Positions 48,655-57,022 of a DNA stretch of 64,000 bases are shown here, piece by piece. Every line of letters starts with the position of its first letter. The first letter of the stretch is position 1. Position numbers and translations under genes: made by a program. The notes under the pieces were generated by a model, which was not told where the DNA came from, made no database searches, and saw nothing but the letters and a program-made list of their open reading frames with translations. This DNA comes from Pseudomonadales bacterium (GTDB lineage Bacteria > Pseudomonadota > Gammaproteobacteria > Pseudomonadales > Ketobacteraceae), in NCBI GenBank assembly GCA_002701845.1, contig NZXG01000010.1:34574-98573 (forward strand), given 5' to 3'.

Positions 48655-49307
48655 GACGGGCTGTAATAGCGATTCAGAAACACCAGACTGGCGTTGCCAG
48701 TGCCGTGCTCCCCGGCAAACCAGCGCAGCCGGCTGATACCGGCATAGGGGACCTCCACCCGGAAACTGTCCCTTGGGCTGAGGTGCAGGAAGTGGCAGAG
48801 CGCGGCCCGGATCACCCCGCCATGGGCCACCAGCAGGCTGTGTTGACCCGCTGGCGGTTCTGATTGTTGCAGAATCTGCTCCAGAGCACCGGCCACCCGG
48901 GCCCGGAATTGCGGGTAGGGTTCGCCCCCGGGGGGGCTGTGGCCCGCCGGATCATCCCAGATCCGTTGTAACAGTTCCGGGTATTGTTCCCAGGCCTCCT
49001 GAGGAGTCAGCCCCTCAAGATCCCCAAAACCCAGCTCCCGCAGGTCCGGCAGGATAGGGATGGGCAGGGCCAGTTGTTCCGCCAGTTGCCCGGCGAAGGC
49101 CTGACAGCGGCGCATGGGGGAACTCACGATGGACTGCCACCGGGTACCATCCGCCTGGGCCTGGTCGGTGGCCTGTTGCATTTGTGCCCAGCCGGTGGCG
49201 GACAAGGGGTCGTCGATGGAGCCGCGATAGCGCAGGCCACCCTCTGGCTCGCCGTGGCGAATCCAGTCCAGGGTTACGGCAGGGGGAGTCCGGGTGCTGT
49301 GAAACAT
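48651..49307 (-). CDS. cobC: Alpha-ribazole phosphatase CobC (histidine phosphatase family)
   Basis: I begin at ATG 49307, 13 bases after the cobT stop, giving 218 residues. Upstream codons in this frame run into cobT and do not resemble the family. The catalytic RHG lies in LDWIRHGEPEGG near residue 20. Further landmarks are SSPMRRCQAFA, ELGFGDLEGLTPQEAW and LLVAHGGVIRAAL, typical of phosphoglycerate-mutase-like phosphatases. It would remove phosphate from alpha-ribazole phosphate. Context among cob genes gives the specific role. Confidence 0.9.
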   Translation of the reverse strand: MFHSTRTPPAVTLDWIRHGEPEGGLRYRGSIDDPLSATGWAQMQQATDQAQADGTRWQSIVSSPMRRCQAFAGQLAEQLALPIPILPDLRELGFGDLEGLTPQEAWEQYPELLQRIWDDPAGHSPPGGEPYPQFRARVAGALEQILQQSEPPAGQHSLLVAHGGVIRAALCHFLHLSPRDSFRVEVPYAGISRLRWFAGEHGTGNASLVFLNRYYSPS

Positions 49308-49320
49308 GGGTCTGGGCCCT

Positions 49321-50391
49321 CTATAAGGAAGAGTGCTGAGTCTGCTGAGAGACCGCCGCCTCGGTAAAAGTGGCCATCTGGTTATGTAGCTGACAGGCGG
49401 CTCGTAATAATGGTACCGCCACGGCGGCGCCACTGCCTTCGCCCAGGCGCAGATTCAAATCCACTAAGGGCTCTGCTTGCAGCCGCGTCAGCACCAAACG
49501 GTGCCCCGGTTCCGCCGAGCAATGACTGAATAACAGATAGGGAGCCACCGAGGGGTTCAAACGCAGTGCCACGGCCGCCGCCGCCGTGCAGATAAACCCG
49601 TCCACCAGGGTGGCCAGGCCCGCCTGAGCCGCCGCCAGGTAGGCGCCGCTCAGGGCGCAGATTTCAAAGCCCCCCAGGATCCGGCTGATAGCGGCGGCAT
49701 CGGTAAGCTGGGCCTTATGTTGTTCCAGGGCCTGTTCCAACACCCGGATCTTGTGCTGCAGGCCAGTGGCATCGAGCCCGGTGCCCGGGCCCGCCAGTTG
49801 CGCCGGCGCCAGCTCCAGTAGGGCACAGAGAATGGCGGTGGCGGCAGTGGTGTTGCCGATGCCCATCTCGCCGCCGATAAACAGCCGGGTGCCGCGGTCC
49901 AGCGCCCGCCGCACCGCATCCCGTCCCAGTTCCAGGGCGGTGTGCCACTGAGCCTCGTCCATAGCCGGCTCCCGCAACAGGTTGCCGGTCTGGCGGGCAA
50001 TCGGGTGATGCAGGACCCCGGGGAGTTTTTCAGGATTCACCTGAGTCCCGGTATTAACCACTTCCAGGTGGGCGCCCAGGTGTCGGCTCAACACGCTGAT
50101 GGCAGCGCCGCCGGCCGTGAAATTGGCCATCATCTGGCCGGTGACTGCTTGGGGAAAAGCGGATACGCCCTCCCTGACCACGCCATGGTCGCCGGCAAAG
50201 ACGGTGATAACCACCGGGTCCGGTTGCGGCCGTGCCTGCCCCTGAATAGCTGCCAGGCGAATGGCCACCTGCTCCAGCCGGCCCAGGGATCCCGGCGGTT
50301 TGGTCAGTTGTTGCTGGCGGGCAGCGGCCTCCTGCTGCCGGTCAAGGTCCGGTGCCGGCACGGCCTGGCTCCACCAGGGCCGATGACTCAT
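49321..50391 (-). CDS. cobT: Nicotinate-nucleotide--dimethylbenzimidazole phosphoribosyltransferase CobT
   Basis: The ATG at 50391 overlaps the cobU stop and gives the normal length of 356 residues. Motifs are [17 protein letters not shown] near the N-terminus, [33 protein letters not shown], and [16 protein letters not shown] near the C-terminus with the catalytic Glu. It makes alpha-ribazole phosphate, the lower-ligand precursor. The presence of this enzyme indicates use of dimethylbenzimidazole-type cobalamin. Confidence 0.96.
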   Translation of the reverse strand: MSHRPWWSQAVPAPDLDRQQEAAARQQQLTKPPGSLGRLEQVAIRLAAIQGQARPQPDPVVITVFAGDHGVVREGVSAFPQAVTGQMMANFTAGGAAISVLSRHLGAHLEVVNTGTQVNPEKLPGVLHHPIARQTGNLLREPAMDEAQWHTALELGRDAVRRALDRGTRLFIGGEMGIGNTTAATAILCALLELAPAQLAGPGTGLDATGLQHKIRVLEQALEQHKAQLTDAAAISRILGGFEICALSGAYLAAAQAGLATLVDGFICTAAAAVALRLNPSVAPYLLFSHCSAEPGHRLVLTRLQAEPLVDLNLRLGEGSGAAVAVPLLRAACQLHNQMATFTEAAVSQQTQHSSL

Positions 50392-50918
50392 GGGTTGCTG
50401 CCCGGGGATGGTTTCAGTGCCATGGGCAGGCCCGCCACCACCAGGGTCACCCGCTGAGCCAGGCTGGCCAGGGTCTGATGCAGCCAACCGCTTTCATCCA
50501 CGAAACGGCGGGTGAGTTCCCCCGTGGGTACCACCCCCAGGCCGGTTTCATTGCTTACGAGAATGACATCGGCCTGGAGCCGGGGTAGTGTCTCCAGCAG
50601 GTCGGTTCGTTGTTGGTCAAACTGCGGGCCGGGTTCCAGGCTGAGCAGATTGGACAACCAGAGGGTGAGACAGTCCACCAGCAGCAGCCGGCCGGCGGCG
50701 TCCTGTTGTCGCAGGATTTTGGCCAGGGCCACCGGTTCTTCCAGCGTCAGCCAGTTGCCGGAACGACGGCCCTGATGGTGCTGGATACGTTGCGCCATTT
50801 CCGGGTCCCGGGCCTGGGCGGTAGCGATATAGACCACCTGTTTGTCCGCGGCGCCGGCCCTTTGCTCCGCCAGCCGGCTCTTGCCGGAGCGGGCGCCACC
50901 CAGAATCAATTCGATCAT
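50388..50918 (-). CDS. cobU: Adenosylcobinamide kinase / adenosylcobinamide-phosphate guanylyltransferase CobU
   Basis: The ATG at 50918 overlaps the pduO stop by four bases and gives 176 residues. The P-loop is [15 protein letters not shown] at the very N-terminus. [16 protein letters not shown] holds the conserved histidine of the guanylylation site, and [11 protein letters not shown] is the family C-terminal signature. It phosphorylates adenosylcobinamide and then adds GMP from GTP. Confidence 0.96.
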   Translation of the reverse strand: MIELILGGARSGKSRLAEQRAGAADKQVVYIATAQARDPEMAQRIQHHQGRRSGNWLTLEEPVALAKILRQQDAAGRLLLVDCLTLWLSNLLSLEPGPQFDQQRTDLLETLPRLQADVILVSNETGLGVVPTGELTRRFVDESGWLHQTLASLAQRVTLVVAGLPMALKPSPGSNP

Positions 50919-51472
50919 GATTCGAAGCGTTGGCGGTTCCACATGACTTCAGTGCCGCCATCCGCCCGGGCCAGGACCCGGGCCACCACGAAGAGCAGGT
51001 CGGACAGACGGTTCAGATATTTCAGCCCCCATTCATTCACCGGTTCGGCCCGGTGCAGGGTCAGCAGGCGGCGCTCTGCGCGGCGGCAGACGGTGCGGGC
51101 CAGGTGACAATCCGCGGCGGCCCGGCTGCCGCCGGGCAGGATGAACTCCTTCAGTGGTGGCAGGTCCTGATTGAGCGTATCGATATGCTGTTCCAGGCGC
51201 TGGACAAAGGCTTCCGTCAGGACCCGATGGCCGGGTACACAGAGCTCCGCTCCCAGGTCGAACAGGTCATGCTGGATTTCCAGCAACCAGGAACGCAGGG
51301 GTTCACTGAGGCGGGGGTCGGCCAGAATCATTCCCAGTACCGCATTGAGTTCATCGGTGGTGCCATAGGCCTCCACCCGCACGTTGTCCTTCTCCACCCG
51401 GGTGCCGTCACCCAGGCCGGTGGTGCCCTGATCACCGGTGCGGGTGTAAATCTTGGAAAGGCGATTGCCCAT
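50915..51472 (-). CDS. pduO: Cob(I)alamin adenosyltransferase, PduO type
   Basis: I start at ATG 51472 (185 residues), where IYTRTGDQGTTGLGDG then falls near the N-terminus, as in PduO-family enzymes. Upstream residues in frame do not fit. VEAYGTTDELNAVLG and the C-terminal CRRAERRLLTL and YLNRLSDLLFVVAR are conserved active-site segments. It attaches the adenosyl group to the corrin cobalt. It heads the pduO-cobU-cobT-cobC-cobS operon. Confidence 0.95.
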   Translation of the reverse strand: MGNRLSKIYTRTGDQGTTGLGDGTRVEKDNVRVEAYGTTDELNAVLGMILADPRLSEPLRSWLLEIQHDLFDLGAELCVPGHRVLTEAFVQRLEQHIDTLNQDLPPLKEFILPGGSRAAADCHLARTVCRRAERRLLTLHRAEPVNEWGLKYLNRLSDLLFVVARVLARADGGTEVMWNRQRFES

Positions 51473-51660
51473 GGGCTTGACTCCTGTGTTCCCCGCCGCA
51501 CCAGACACCGGCCGGAAAAGCGTGGAATTGTTGCTGAATTTATTGTCTAAAAGGTCTGAATCGGCCTGCAATTTACGACTATGCTTTAAAGGGGTCAAGT
51601 GGACGTATGCACAGATTCAGGGAGCCTGGGCCGCTGGCTACAGGCGAAAAGGAGTTCACC

Positions 51661-51939
51661 ATGGAAAAGCTGAAAGTTGACTCGGAGCTGCTTAAGGAAC
51701 TGGTAACCGCCGCCTGTAAAACCGCGTTTCGTCATCGTGGCAGTGATCATGAGCCCTATGTGCTGGGCCAATTGGAGGCCACCGCCAACATGGCCTATGT
51801 ACTGGCCGCCGGCAATGGCAATGATGAACTGGAATTGCTCTGTCAGCAGCTGGCGCTGGATGCACTGGATCGCTTCACCGACATCTGTGGCGAGGTCCGC
51901 CCCGGCAGTCCCCGTTCCAATCTGACCTCTTCCCCATAG
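51661..51939 (+). CDS. Small conserved-looking protein of unknown function
   Basis: The ATG at 51661 is preceded by AAGGAG at seven to eight bases, a strong site that decides the start. The 92-residue product is soluble, mostly helical and acidic (ELEATANMAYVLAAGNGNDELELL), with two Cys residues and a low-complexity Pro/Ser tail. I do not recognise a domain. It diverges from the pduO operon. The good ribosome binding site and the coding-like composition support a real gene. Confidence 0.6.
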   Translation: MEKLKVDSELLKELVTAACKTAFRHRGSDHEPYVLGQLEATANMAYVLAAGNGNDELELLCQQLALDALDRFTDICGEVRPGSPRSNLTSSP

Positions 51940-52002
51940 GGCCTGGACCGATACTGGTAGCAGCCAGGTATCAGGCTGGGAACTCGTAAATTATTCCGCA
52001 GG

Positions 52003-52959
52003 CTAACGCCATCGCACCACCAGCAGCCGGCCGGATTCCCGGGCTTTTGCCAGGTGTTGCTGGGTGACCGACAGCATGGTGTCGGAGCTGGGAAATCCGG
52101 TGTCCTCGTTGGCGGCGGACATGCACAGGGTGGCCTTGATATTAACGAACCCCTTGGAGGTCTTCAGTGCCTTGACATTGAGGGCGTCGAACAGGCGCCG
52201 GTAGGTGAGGGCATTGGCCTGCATAATGTCATCCTGGTAAGTGATAATGGCAAACCGTTCGTTACCGATGCGGGTGACGGCATCCAGGGGGCGCACCAGC
52301 TGCCGCAGCCGGCGGGCAATGCCGACGATGATCTCGCGCATGATGTTCCTGCCGTGTTCCCGCATCATGGCCTGGTAATTATCGATATGAATCACCAGCA
52401 GGCAGGCCGCCCCATGGCGGGAGCGGGCCTGGCCCAGGGTGGCGGTAAGCCGTTCCAGGGCCAGATGGCCGTTGCCCAGCCCGGTAAGGGGGTCCACCAA
52501 AGAATGCTTCTTGAAGCGCTGATTGGATTCCACCAGCAGCTGGTTTTCCCGCAGCAGGCGGTTATGCAGCGACGACAGCCGGTCGGCGGCGTAGATGCGG
52601 GGCAGCAGTTGCTGATTCATCACCGATTTGTTGATGAAGTCGTCCACTCCCTGGTCGAAGGCCTGGCGCAGGGCTTCATCCCCTTCCTTGGCGGTGAGCA
52701 ACATAATGTAGGTGAAGTGATTGGTGGCTTCATCCAGCTGCCTGACCCGCTCCGTAAGCCCCAGACCATCCATTTCCGGCATTAGCCAGTCGGCGATCAG
52801 GACATTGACCGGCCGCGATTCCAGCATGGTGAGAGCCTGATGGGCGCTGCTGGCGGTGCGGATATCCTTGAAGCTGGCGGCTTTGAGCGTGCGACCGATG
52901 ACGGCGCCGGAAAACTTGGCGTCGTCCACGATCATAATCGGCAGATCAGTGTTGGGCAT
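52003..52959 (-). CDS. Response regulator with receiver domain and degenerate GGDEF domain
   Basis: This 318-residue protein has an N-terminal receiver domain (about 1-125) with the acidic pair D12-D13, phosphoacceptor D57 (LIADWLMPEMDG), T89 and K111. A short helix (about 126-150) leads to a GGDEF-like fold (about 152-318) that retains DPLTGLGN and a VTRIGNERFAI stretch. The catalytic loop reads G-N-E-R-F at 231-235 instead of G-G-D-E-F, and the RxxD inhibitory site is not evident. It is therefore probably not a diguanylate cyclase; it may bind GTP or a partner. No histidine kinase gene is adjacent. Confidence 0.85.
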   Translation of the reverse strand: MPNTDLPIMIVDDAKFSGAVIGRTLKAASFKDIRTASSAHQALTMLESRPVNVLIADWLMPEMDGLGLTERVRQLDEATNHFTYIMLLTAKEGDEALRQAFDQGVDDFINKSVMNQQLLPRIYAADRLSSLHNRLLRENQLLVESNQRFKKHSLVDPLTGLGNGHLALERLTATLGQARSRHGAACLLVIHIDNYQAMMREHGRNIMREIIVGIARRLRQLVRPLDAVTRIGNERFAIITYQDDIMQANALTYRRLFDALNVKALKTSKGFVNIKATLCMSAANEDTGFPSSDTMLSVTQQHLAKARESGRLLVVRWR

Positions 52960-53170
52960 AGGGGCTTCGGTGATTCCGGCCTGTTGTTATCGTGAGCGCA
53001 GCTATTGATGGATAAGTTTGGTCGACCGCGGCGAATATGTCTAATTCTGCCAATGCCATAGGTGGTAGTCCGGGGTTATTCCGGGTTTGGATTACTTGGC
53101 CCCCGGAGGCTTTTTTGGGTAGCATGCCGGGGCATCCCATCCACTCAGGCCCGCAAATGTCCCGTCGACT

Positions 53171-54739
53171 ATGAGTAACAATCTTAGATTTCACCATTCC
53201 TGGCGCCAAAGTCTGGCGGTAGTGCTGCTGCCCAAAGTCTGGGTCATGCTGTTACTGGGCTTCTCCGCGGGGCTGCCCAATATGCTGATATTTTCCTCCC
53301 TCTCCATCTGGCTGCTGGAGGCTGGGATCGAAAAATCCGAGGTGACCTATTTCAGCTGGGCCGCTCTCGGATACTCCTTCAAGTTTGTCTGGGCGCCGCT
53401 GGTGGACCGGGTGCCCATTCCCTGGCTCACCAGCTGGCTGGGGCCACGCCGCTCCTGGATGCTGCTGGCCCAGTGCGGGGTGGTGGTGGCCATTGTGCTG
53501 ATGGCACTCACCGATCCGGCCCGGGGCCAGGGGGCGGTGCTGCTGATGGGGCTGGCGGCGGTGATGCTGGGCTTCAGTTCCGCCACCCAGGATATCGTCA
53601 TTGACGCCTATCGCATTGAGGCCGCCGATGCGGATCTGCAGGCCATGATGTCCGCCACTTATATCGCCGGCTACCGCTTGGGGATGATTGTTACCGGCGC
53701 GGGGGCGTTGTATCTGGCAGCCTATTTCGGCACTACCCGGGAGCACTATCTGTATGAGGCCTGGCGCCTGACCCATCTGATCATCCCTCTCTTTATGCTG
53801 GTGGGTATGATCACCGTGCTCTGCATTCGGGAGCCACAGGCGCCCGATCGGGGTTATGAGCAATACAGCAAGCGGGATTATATAGCCCTTTGTGTGTTGT
53901 TTGCGTTCGCCGTCTGTGGGTTTGTGGCGACGTTTTATTTCAGCGGTGGGGGCATTGCAGCACTGAAGGCGCAACTGTCGCTGTCCCACGGACTCAGTCT
54001 GTTGCTGGCATTTATGCTGGAGGTATTGCGCTTCGCTCTGGCGGTGAGCATCGCGTTCCTGATTGCCCGTTTTCTGATGCGGGCGGGTTTTGCCAACCGC
54101 CAGTTGGTGGTGGTGAGTTACATCGAACCCATCCGCAATTTTCTCCACACCCATGGGCTGAAAACCGCGTTGATTCTGTTGAGTCTGGTGAGCCTGTTTC
54201 GAATTTCCGACGTGCTGCTGGGGGCGATTTCCAATATTTTTTATACCGAGACCGGTTTCTCCAAGGAGGAGATTGCCACCGCGGTGAAGCTGTTTGGCGT
54301 GTGGATGACCATCTTCGGCGGCGTGGTGGGGGGCATCCTCACCATGCGTTTTGGTGTCATTGCCATGCTGGCGTTCAGTGCGTTACTGGTGGTGGGCACC
54401 AACCTGGCGTTTATCCTGTTGGCGGTCACCGGCCACAATCTGTATGTGCTCTATGGCGTGGTGTCCGCGGACAATCTGGCGGCGGGTATTGCCAGTGCTT
54501 CGTTTATCGCGTTCCTGTCGGCCCTGGTGAACGTGCGCTTCACCGCCATGCAGTACGCCATTTTCAGTTCCCTGATGACCCTGATTCCCAAGCTCACCGC
54601 GGGTTACTCCGGCAGCATCGTGGAAGCCGTGGGGTATGTTCCGTTCTTTATGATCACCGGGCTGTTGGGGTTGCCGGTGCTGTGGTTTATCTATCTGGCG
54701 GCCAGGCGTCTGGATCTGGCGCACCCGGCGGGAGATTAG
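53171..54739 (+). CDS. ampG: AmpG-like muropeptide permease (major facilitator superfamily)
   Basis: This 522-residue polytopic protein has twelve or more hydrophobic segments. The start PKVWVMLLLGFSAGLPNMLI and the stretch SWAALGYSFKFVWAPLVDRVP followed by GPRRSWMLLAQ match the AmpG family (the second is cited here as SWAALGYSFKFVWAP). FSSATQDIVIDAYRIE follows, also typical. AmpG imports GlcNAc-anhydroMurNAc-peptides for recycling by AmpD, encoded earlier in the window. Some P. aeruginosa-type genomes have two AmpG paralogues (AmpG and AmpP), and I cannot tell which this is. Confidence 0.88.
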   Translation: MSNNLRFHHSWRQSLAVVLLPKVWVMLLLGFSAGLPNMLIFSSLSIWLLEAGIEKSEVTYFSWAALGYSFKFVWAPLVDRVPIPWLTSWLGPRRSWMLLAQCGVVVAIVLMALTDPARGQGAVLLMGLAAVMLGFSSATQDIVIDAYRIEAADADLQAMMSATYIAGYRLGMIVTGAGALYLAAYFGTTREHYLYEAWRLTHLIIPLFMLVGMITVLCIREPQAPDRGYEQYSKRDYIALCVLFAFAVCGFVATFYFSGGGIAALKAQLSLSHGLSLLLAFMLEVLRFALAVSIAFLIARFLMRAGFANRQLVVVSYIEPIRNFLHTHGLKTALILLSLVSLFRISDVLLGAISNIFYTETGFSKEEIATAVKLFGVWMTIFGGVVGGILTMRFGVIAMLAFSALLVVGTNLAFILLAVTGHNLYVLYGVVSADNLAAGIASASFIAFLSALVNVRFTAMQYAIFSSLMTLIPKLTAGYSGSIVEAVGYVPFFMITGLLGLPVLWFIYLAARRLDLAHPAGD

Positions 54740-54742
54740 TCT

Positions 54743-54787
54743 GGTCCGGCCTGGAGGGGTCCGGCCTGGAAGGGGTCGGAGTGGGAG
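54743..54787. repeat. Short tandem repeat, 15-base unit, about three copies
   Basis: GGTCCGGCCTGGAGG (54743) is followed by GGTCCGGCCTGGAAG (54758) and a diverged GGGTCGGAGTGGGAG (54773). It fills part of the gap between convergent ampG and the atl-like gene. It resembles the small repeat at 27611-27658 in setting but not in sequence. Confidence 0.6.
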
Positions 54788-54839
54788 CGGTCGCATCGGT
54801 AGCAAACACTGCCTGAATCTTTTTCACGGCGGTTAGGCG

Positions 54840-55145
54840 TCACCAGCGGTATCGGCGCAGTGGCACTCGCTCACCCTGAAAGCAAATGCCCTCCCGCTGC
54901 AGGCGGGACTGTTGCTGGTGCCATTTATCACTACCCAGCGGGAAGGCAATTTCCCCTCTGCCATTGATCACCCGATGCCAGGGAATCCGGCTGCCGGTGG
55001 GGAGGTTTTTCAGTACCGTCCCCACATAGCGGGCGTGATTGGGCAGGCCGGCCCGGCGCGCCACATCGCCGTAGGTGCTGACCCGGCCCGCCGGAATTGC
55101 GCCGATCACCTGCAGGATCTGGGTCTTCAGTTCGGCAGTGTCCAT
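54840..55145 (-). CDS. atl: Alkyltransferase-like (Atl) DNA-binding protein
   Basis: ATG 55145 gives a 101-residue protein equal to the MGMT DNA-binding domain alone. Motifs are IPAGRVSTYGDVARRAGLPNHA (cited as IPAGRVSTYGDVA) and IPWHRVINGRGEI. In the active-site PCHRV of MGMT the Cys is replaced by Trp, the defining feature of Atl proteins, which bind O6-alkylguanine and hand it to nucleotide excision repair without removing the alkyl group. The start overlaps no neighbour. An SDR gene lies 19 bases upstream on the same strand. Confidence 0.92.
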   Translation of the reverse strand: MDTAELKTQILQVIGAIPAGRVSTYGDVARRAGLPNHARYVGTVLKNLPTGSRIPWHRVINGRGEIAFPLGSDKWHQQQSRLQREGICFQGERVPLRRYRW

Positions 55146-55164
55146 GATCGGCGCTGGGGTCCGG

Positions 55165-55923
55165 TTAGCGCAGGCCGCCGTCCACTTCCACCACCCGCCC
55201 GGTGAAGTAATCGTTCTCGAAGATAAACGTGGCCGCCTGGGCGATATGTTCCGGTTCACCCAGACGCTTCAGGGGCACCGCGCCCACCAGCCGGTCCCGG
55301 GCTTCCGGTTTCATGGCGGCGATCATGTCGGTATTGATGGTGCCGGGGGCGATGGCGCCGGTGCGGATACCATAGCGGGACAGTTCCCGGGCCCAGGTTT
55401 CGGTCATGGCCACCACCCCGGCCTTGGCGGCGGAATAGTTGGTCTGGCCAAAGCTACCCTGGCGCGCCAGGCTGGAAATGCTGACGATGACGCCTTCGTC
55501 CACCTGCAATTCGATCATTTTGGCCGCCGCCTCCCGGGCGCACAGGAACACGCCGGTCAGATTCACATCAATTACCGCTTGCCACTGCTGGGCGGTCATC
55601 TTGGTAATGGCACCGTCTTTCACTTTGATCAGCAGCCCGTCGCGGGTAATGCCGGCATTGTTGACCAGTCCGCTCAGGGTGCCGAAGTCCGCCACCACGT
55701 CGCTGAACAGCTGTTCGACCTCTTCTTCCCTGGCCACATTCGCCTTGTAGCCTTTGGCCTTAACCCCTTCGGCTTCACACTGGGATACGGTCTGGGCAAT
55801 ATCGTCCTCGCTGAGGTCCACCACCGCTACATGGGCCCCCTTGCGGGCGAATGACAGCGCCATGCCACGGCCCAGGCCCCGACCGGCGCCGGTAACCACC
55901 ACCACTTTATCTTTCAAATCCAT
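55165..55923 (-). CDS. Short-chain dehydrogenase/reductase (FabG-like)
   Basis: This 252-residue classical SDR has the cofactor loop VTGAGRGLGRGMA near residue 10, NNAG near residue 88, and the catalytic Ser and Tyr-x3-Lys (SISSLARQG and NYSAAKAG). The C-terminal segment GTINTDM and FTGRVVEVDGG match the acetoacetyl-CoA/3-oxoacyl-ACP reductase group. The true substrate is not clear. It is not next to other fatty-acid genes, so a role in fatty-acid synthesis is not assumed. Confidence 0.9.
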   Translation of the reverse strand: MDLKDKVVVVTGAGRGLGRGMALSFARKGAHVAVVDLSEDDIAQTVSQCEAEGVKAKGYKANVAREEEVEQLFSDVVADFGTLSGLVNNAGITRDGLLIKVKDGAITKMTAQQWQAVIDVNLTGVFLCAREAAAKMIELQVDEGVIVSISSLARQGSFGQTNYSAAKAGVVAMTETWARELSRYGIRTGAIAPGTINTDMIAAMKPEARDRLVGAVPLKRLGEPEHIAQAATFIFENDYFTGRVVEVDGGLR

Positions 55924-56260
55924 AATGCTCTCGACCTCTTATATAGCCTCATCAAAAAACCTGTCGGCCCCGGCGGCTTGGAGCGCCGGTTTGACCTGTG
56001 AGTCGGGATTATTCCCGTTTTCCCCCCGGTTTTCTAGGGGCCGGCTTACGGGGGCCGGCCAACAGCCAATGTACAGATGCCGGCGTATTCAGTAGCATCA
56101 TACCCAGGGGGGCTGTTCCCTTATACGCCCTCGAATCCGTATTCGTACAATTTTTATTGTACTGAATAAATTTTCCGCCCACGGCTGAGCTGGCAGCGGG
56201 GATTCTCCGTTACAATATGCCCCGTCCACCGGCAATACAGTGTCCACTGCGGGGTAAACC
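55924..56260. other. Divergent intergenic region, SDR gene / hugZ
   Basis: These 337 bases lie between two genes transcribed outward. The stretch 56030-56065 is rich in GGGGCCGGC-type palindromes and 56130-56170 is AT-rich, the likeliest promoter site for both directions. I cannot assign a specific promoter or operator, and no protein-like frame is present. Confidence 0.45.
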
Positions 56261-57013
56261 ATGATGACCACCGGGCAGATGACCACCGGACAGCAGGCGC
56301 GACAGGCGTTACAGTCCTGTTTTAGTGGCGTGCTCAGTACCTTGTCACAGAAGTTCAGCGGCTATCCCTTCGGCTCCGTGGTGCCGTTTTGCCTGGACCT
56401 GAGCGGGCGACCGCTGATTCTGATCAGTCGTCTGGCCCAGCATACCCGGAATATTGCGGCCCATCCGCAGCTGTCCCTGACGCTGCTGGCGTCCGACCCG
56501 GCCCAGGGGGATGTGCAGCAGAACGAACGCCTGACGTTGCTGGCGGACGCCGAACCGGTGGCGGATAGCGAAGCGGCCGCCACTATCTACTACCGCTGCT
56601 TTCCCCAGGCCAGCGGCTATCAAAAACAGCTGGATTTTGAGTTCTATTGCCTGTATCCGGTGCAGCTGCGGTATATCCAGGGGTTTGGCCAGGCCCGCTG
56701 GCTTTCCCCCGGGGAGGTGATCCGCCCCAATCCTTTCTCTGCGGAACAATGGGCAGGCATCGTGGATCATATGAATGAGGACCACCGTGATGCCATCACG
56801 CATTATTGTCAGCTGGCGGGGCTGCCGGGGGGCGCGGAAAACGCCAGTATGGCGGGCATTGACGGCGAAGGCATGACGTTACGGGTGAACCGGCGCTTGC
56901 ACCGGGTTGAATTTGCGCAAAACGTCACCACATCTGAACAAGCGAGGGCGATTTTGGTGGAAATGGCCCGTACCTCCCTCACCACAGATTCAACCACCAC
57001 TGCCGCGACATAG
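56261..57013 (+). CDS. hugZ: HugZ-family protein: pyridoxamine 5'-phosphate oxidase-like domain plus DUF2470
   Basis: This 250-residue protein has an N-terminal split-barrel FMN-type domain (SGVLSTLSQKFSGYPFGSVVP, cited as SGVLSTLSQKFSGYPFGS, then LISRLAQHTRNIAAHPQLSL) and a C-terminal DUF2470 domain (DHMNEDHRDAITHYCQLAG). This pair is the HugZ/HutZ arrangement, known to bind or degrade heme. The His-rich HMNEDH segment is conserved. No heme-uptake genes are adjacent, so the heme role is by family only. Confidence 0.85.
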   Translation: MMTTGQMTTGQQARQALQSCFSGVLSTLSQKFSGYPFGSVVPFCLDLSGRPLILISRLAQHTRNIAAHPQLSLTLLASDPAQGDVQQNERLTLLADAEPVADSEAAATIYYRCFPQASGYQKQLDFEFYCLYPVQLRYIQGFGQARWLSPGEVIRPNPFSAEQWAGIVDHMNEDHRDAITHYCQLAGLPGGAENASMAGIDGEGMTLRVNRRLHRVEFAQNVTTSEQARAILVEMARTSLTTDSTTTAAT

Positions 57014-57022
57014 GATGGAGCA

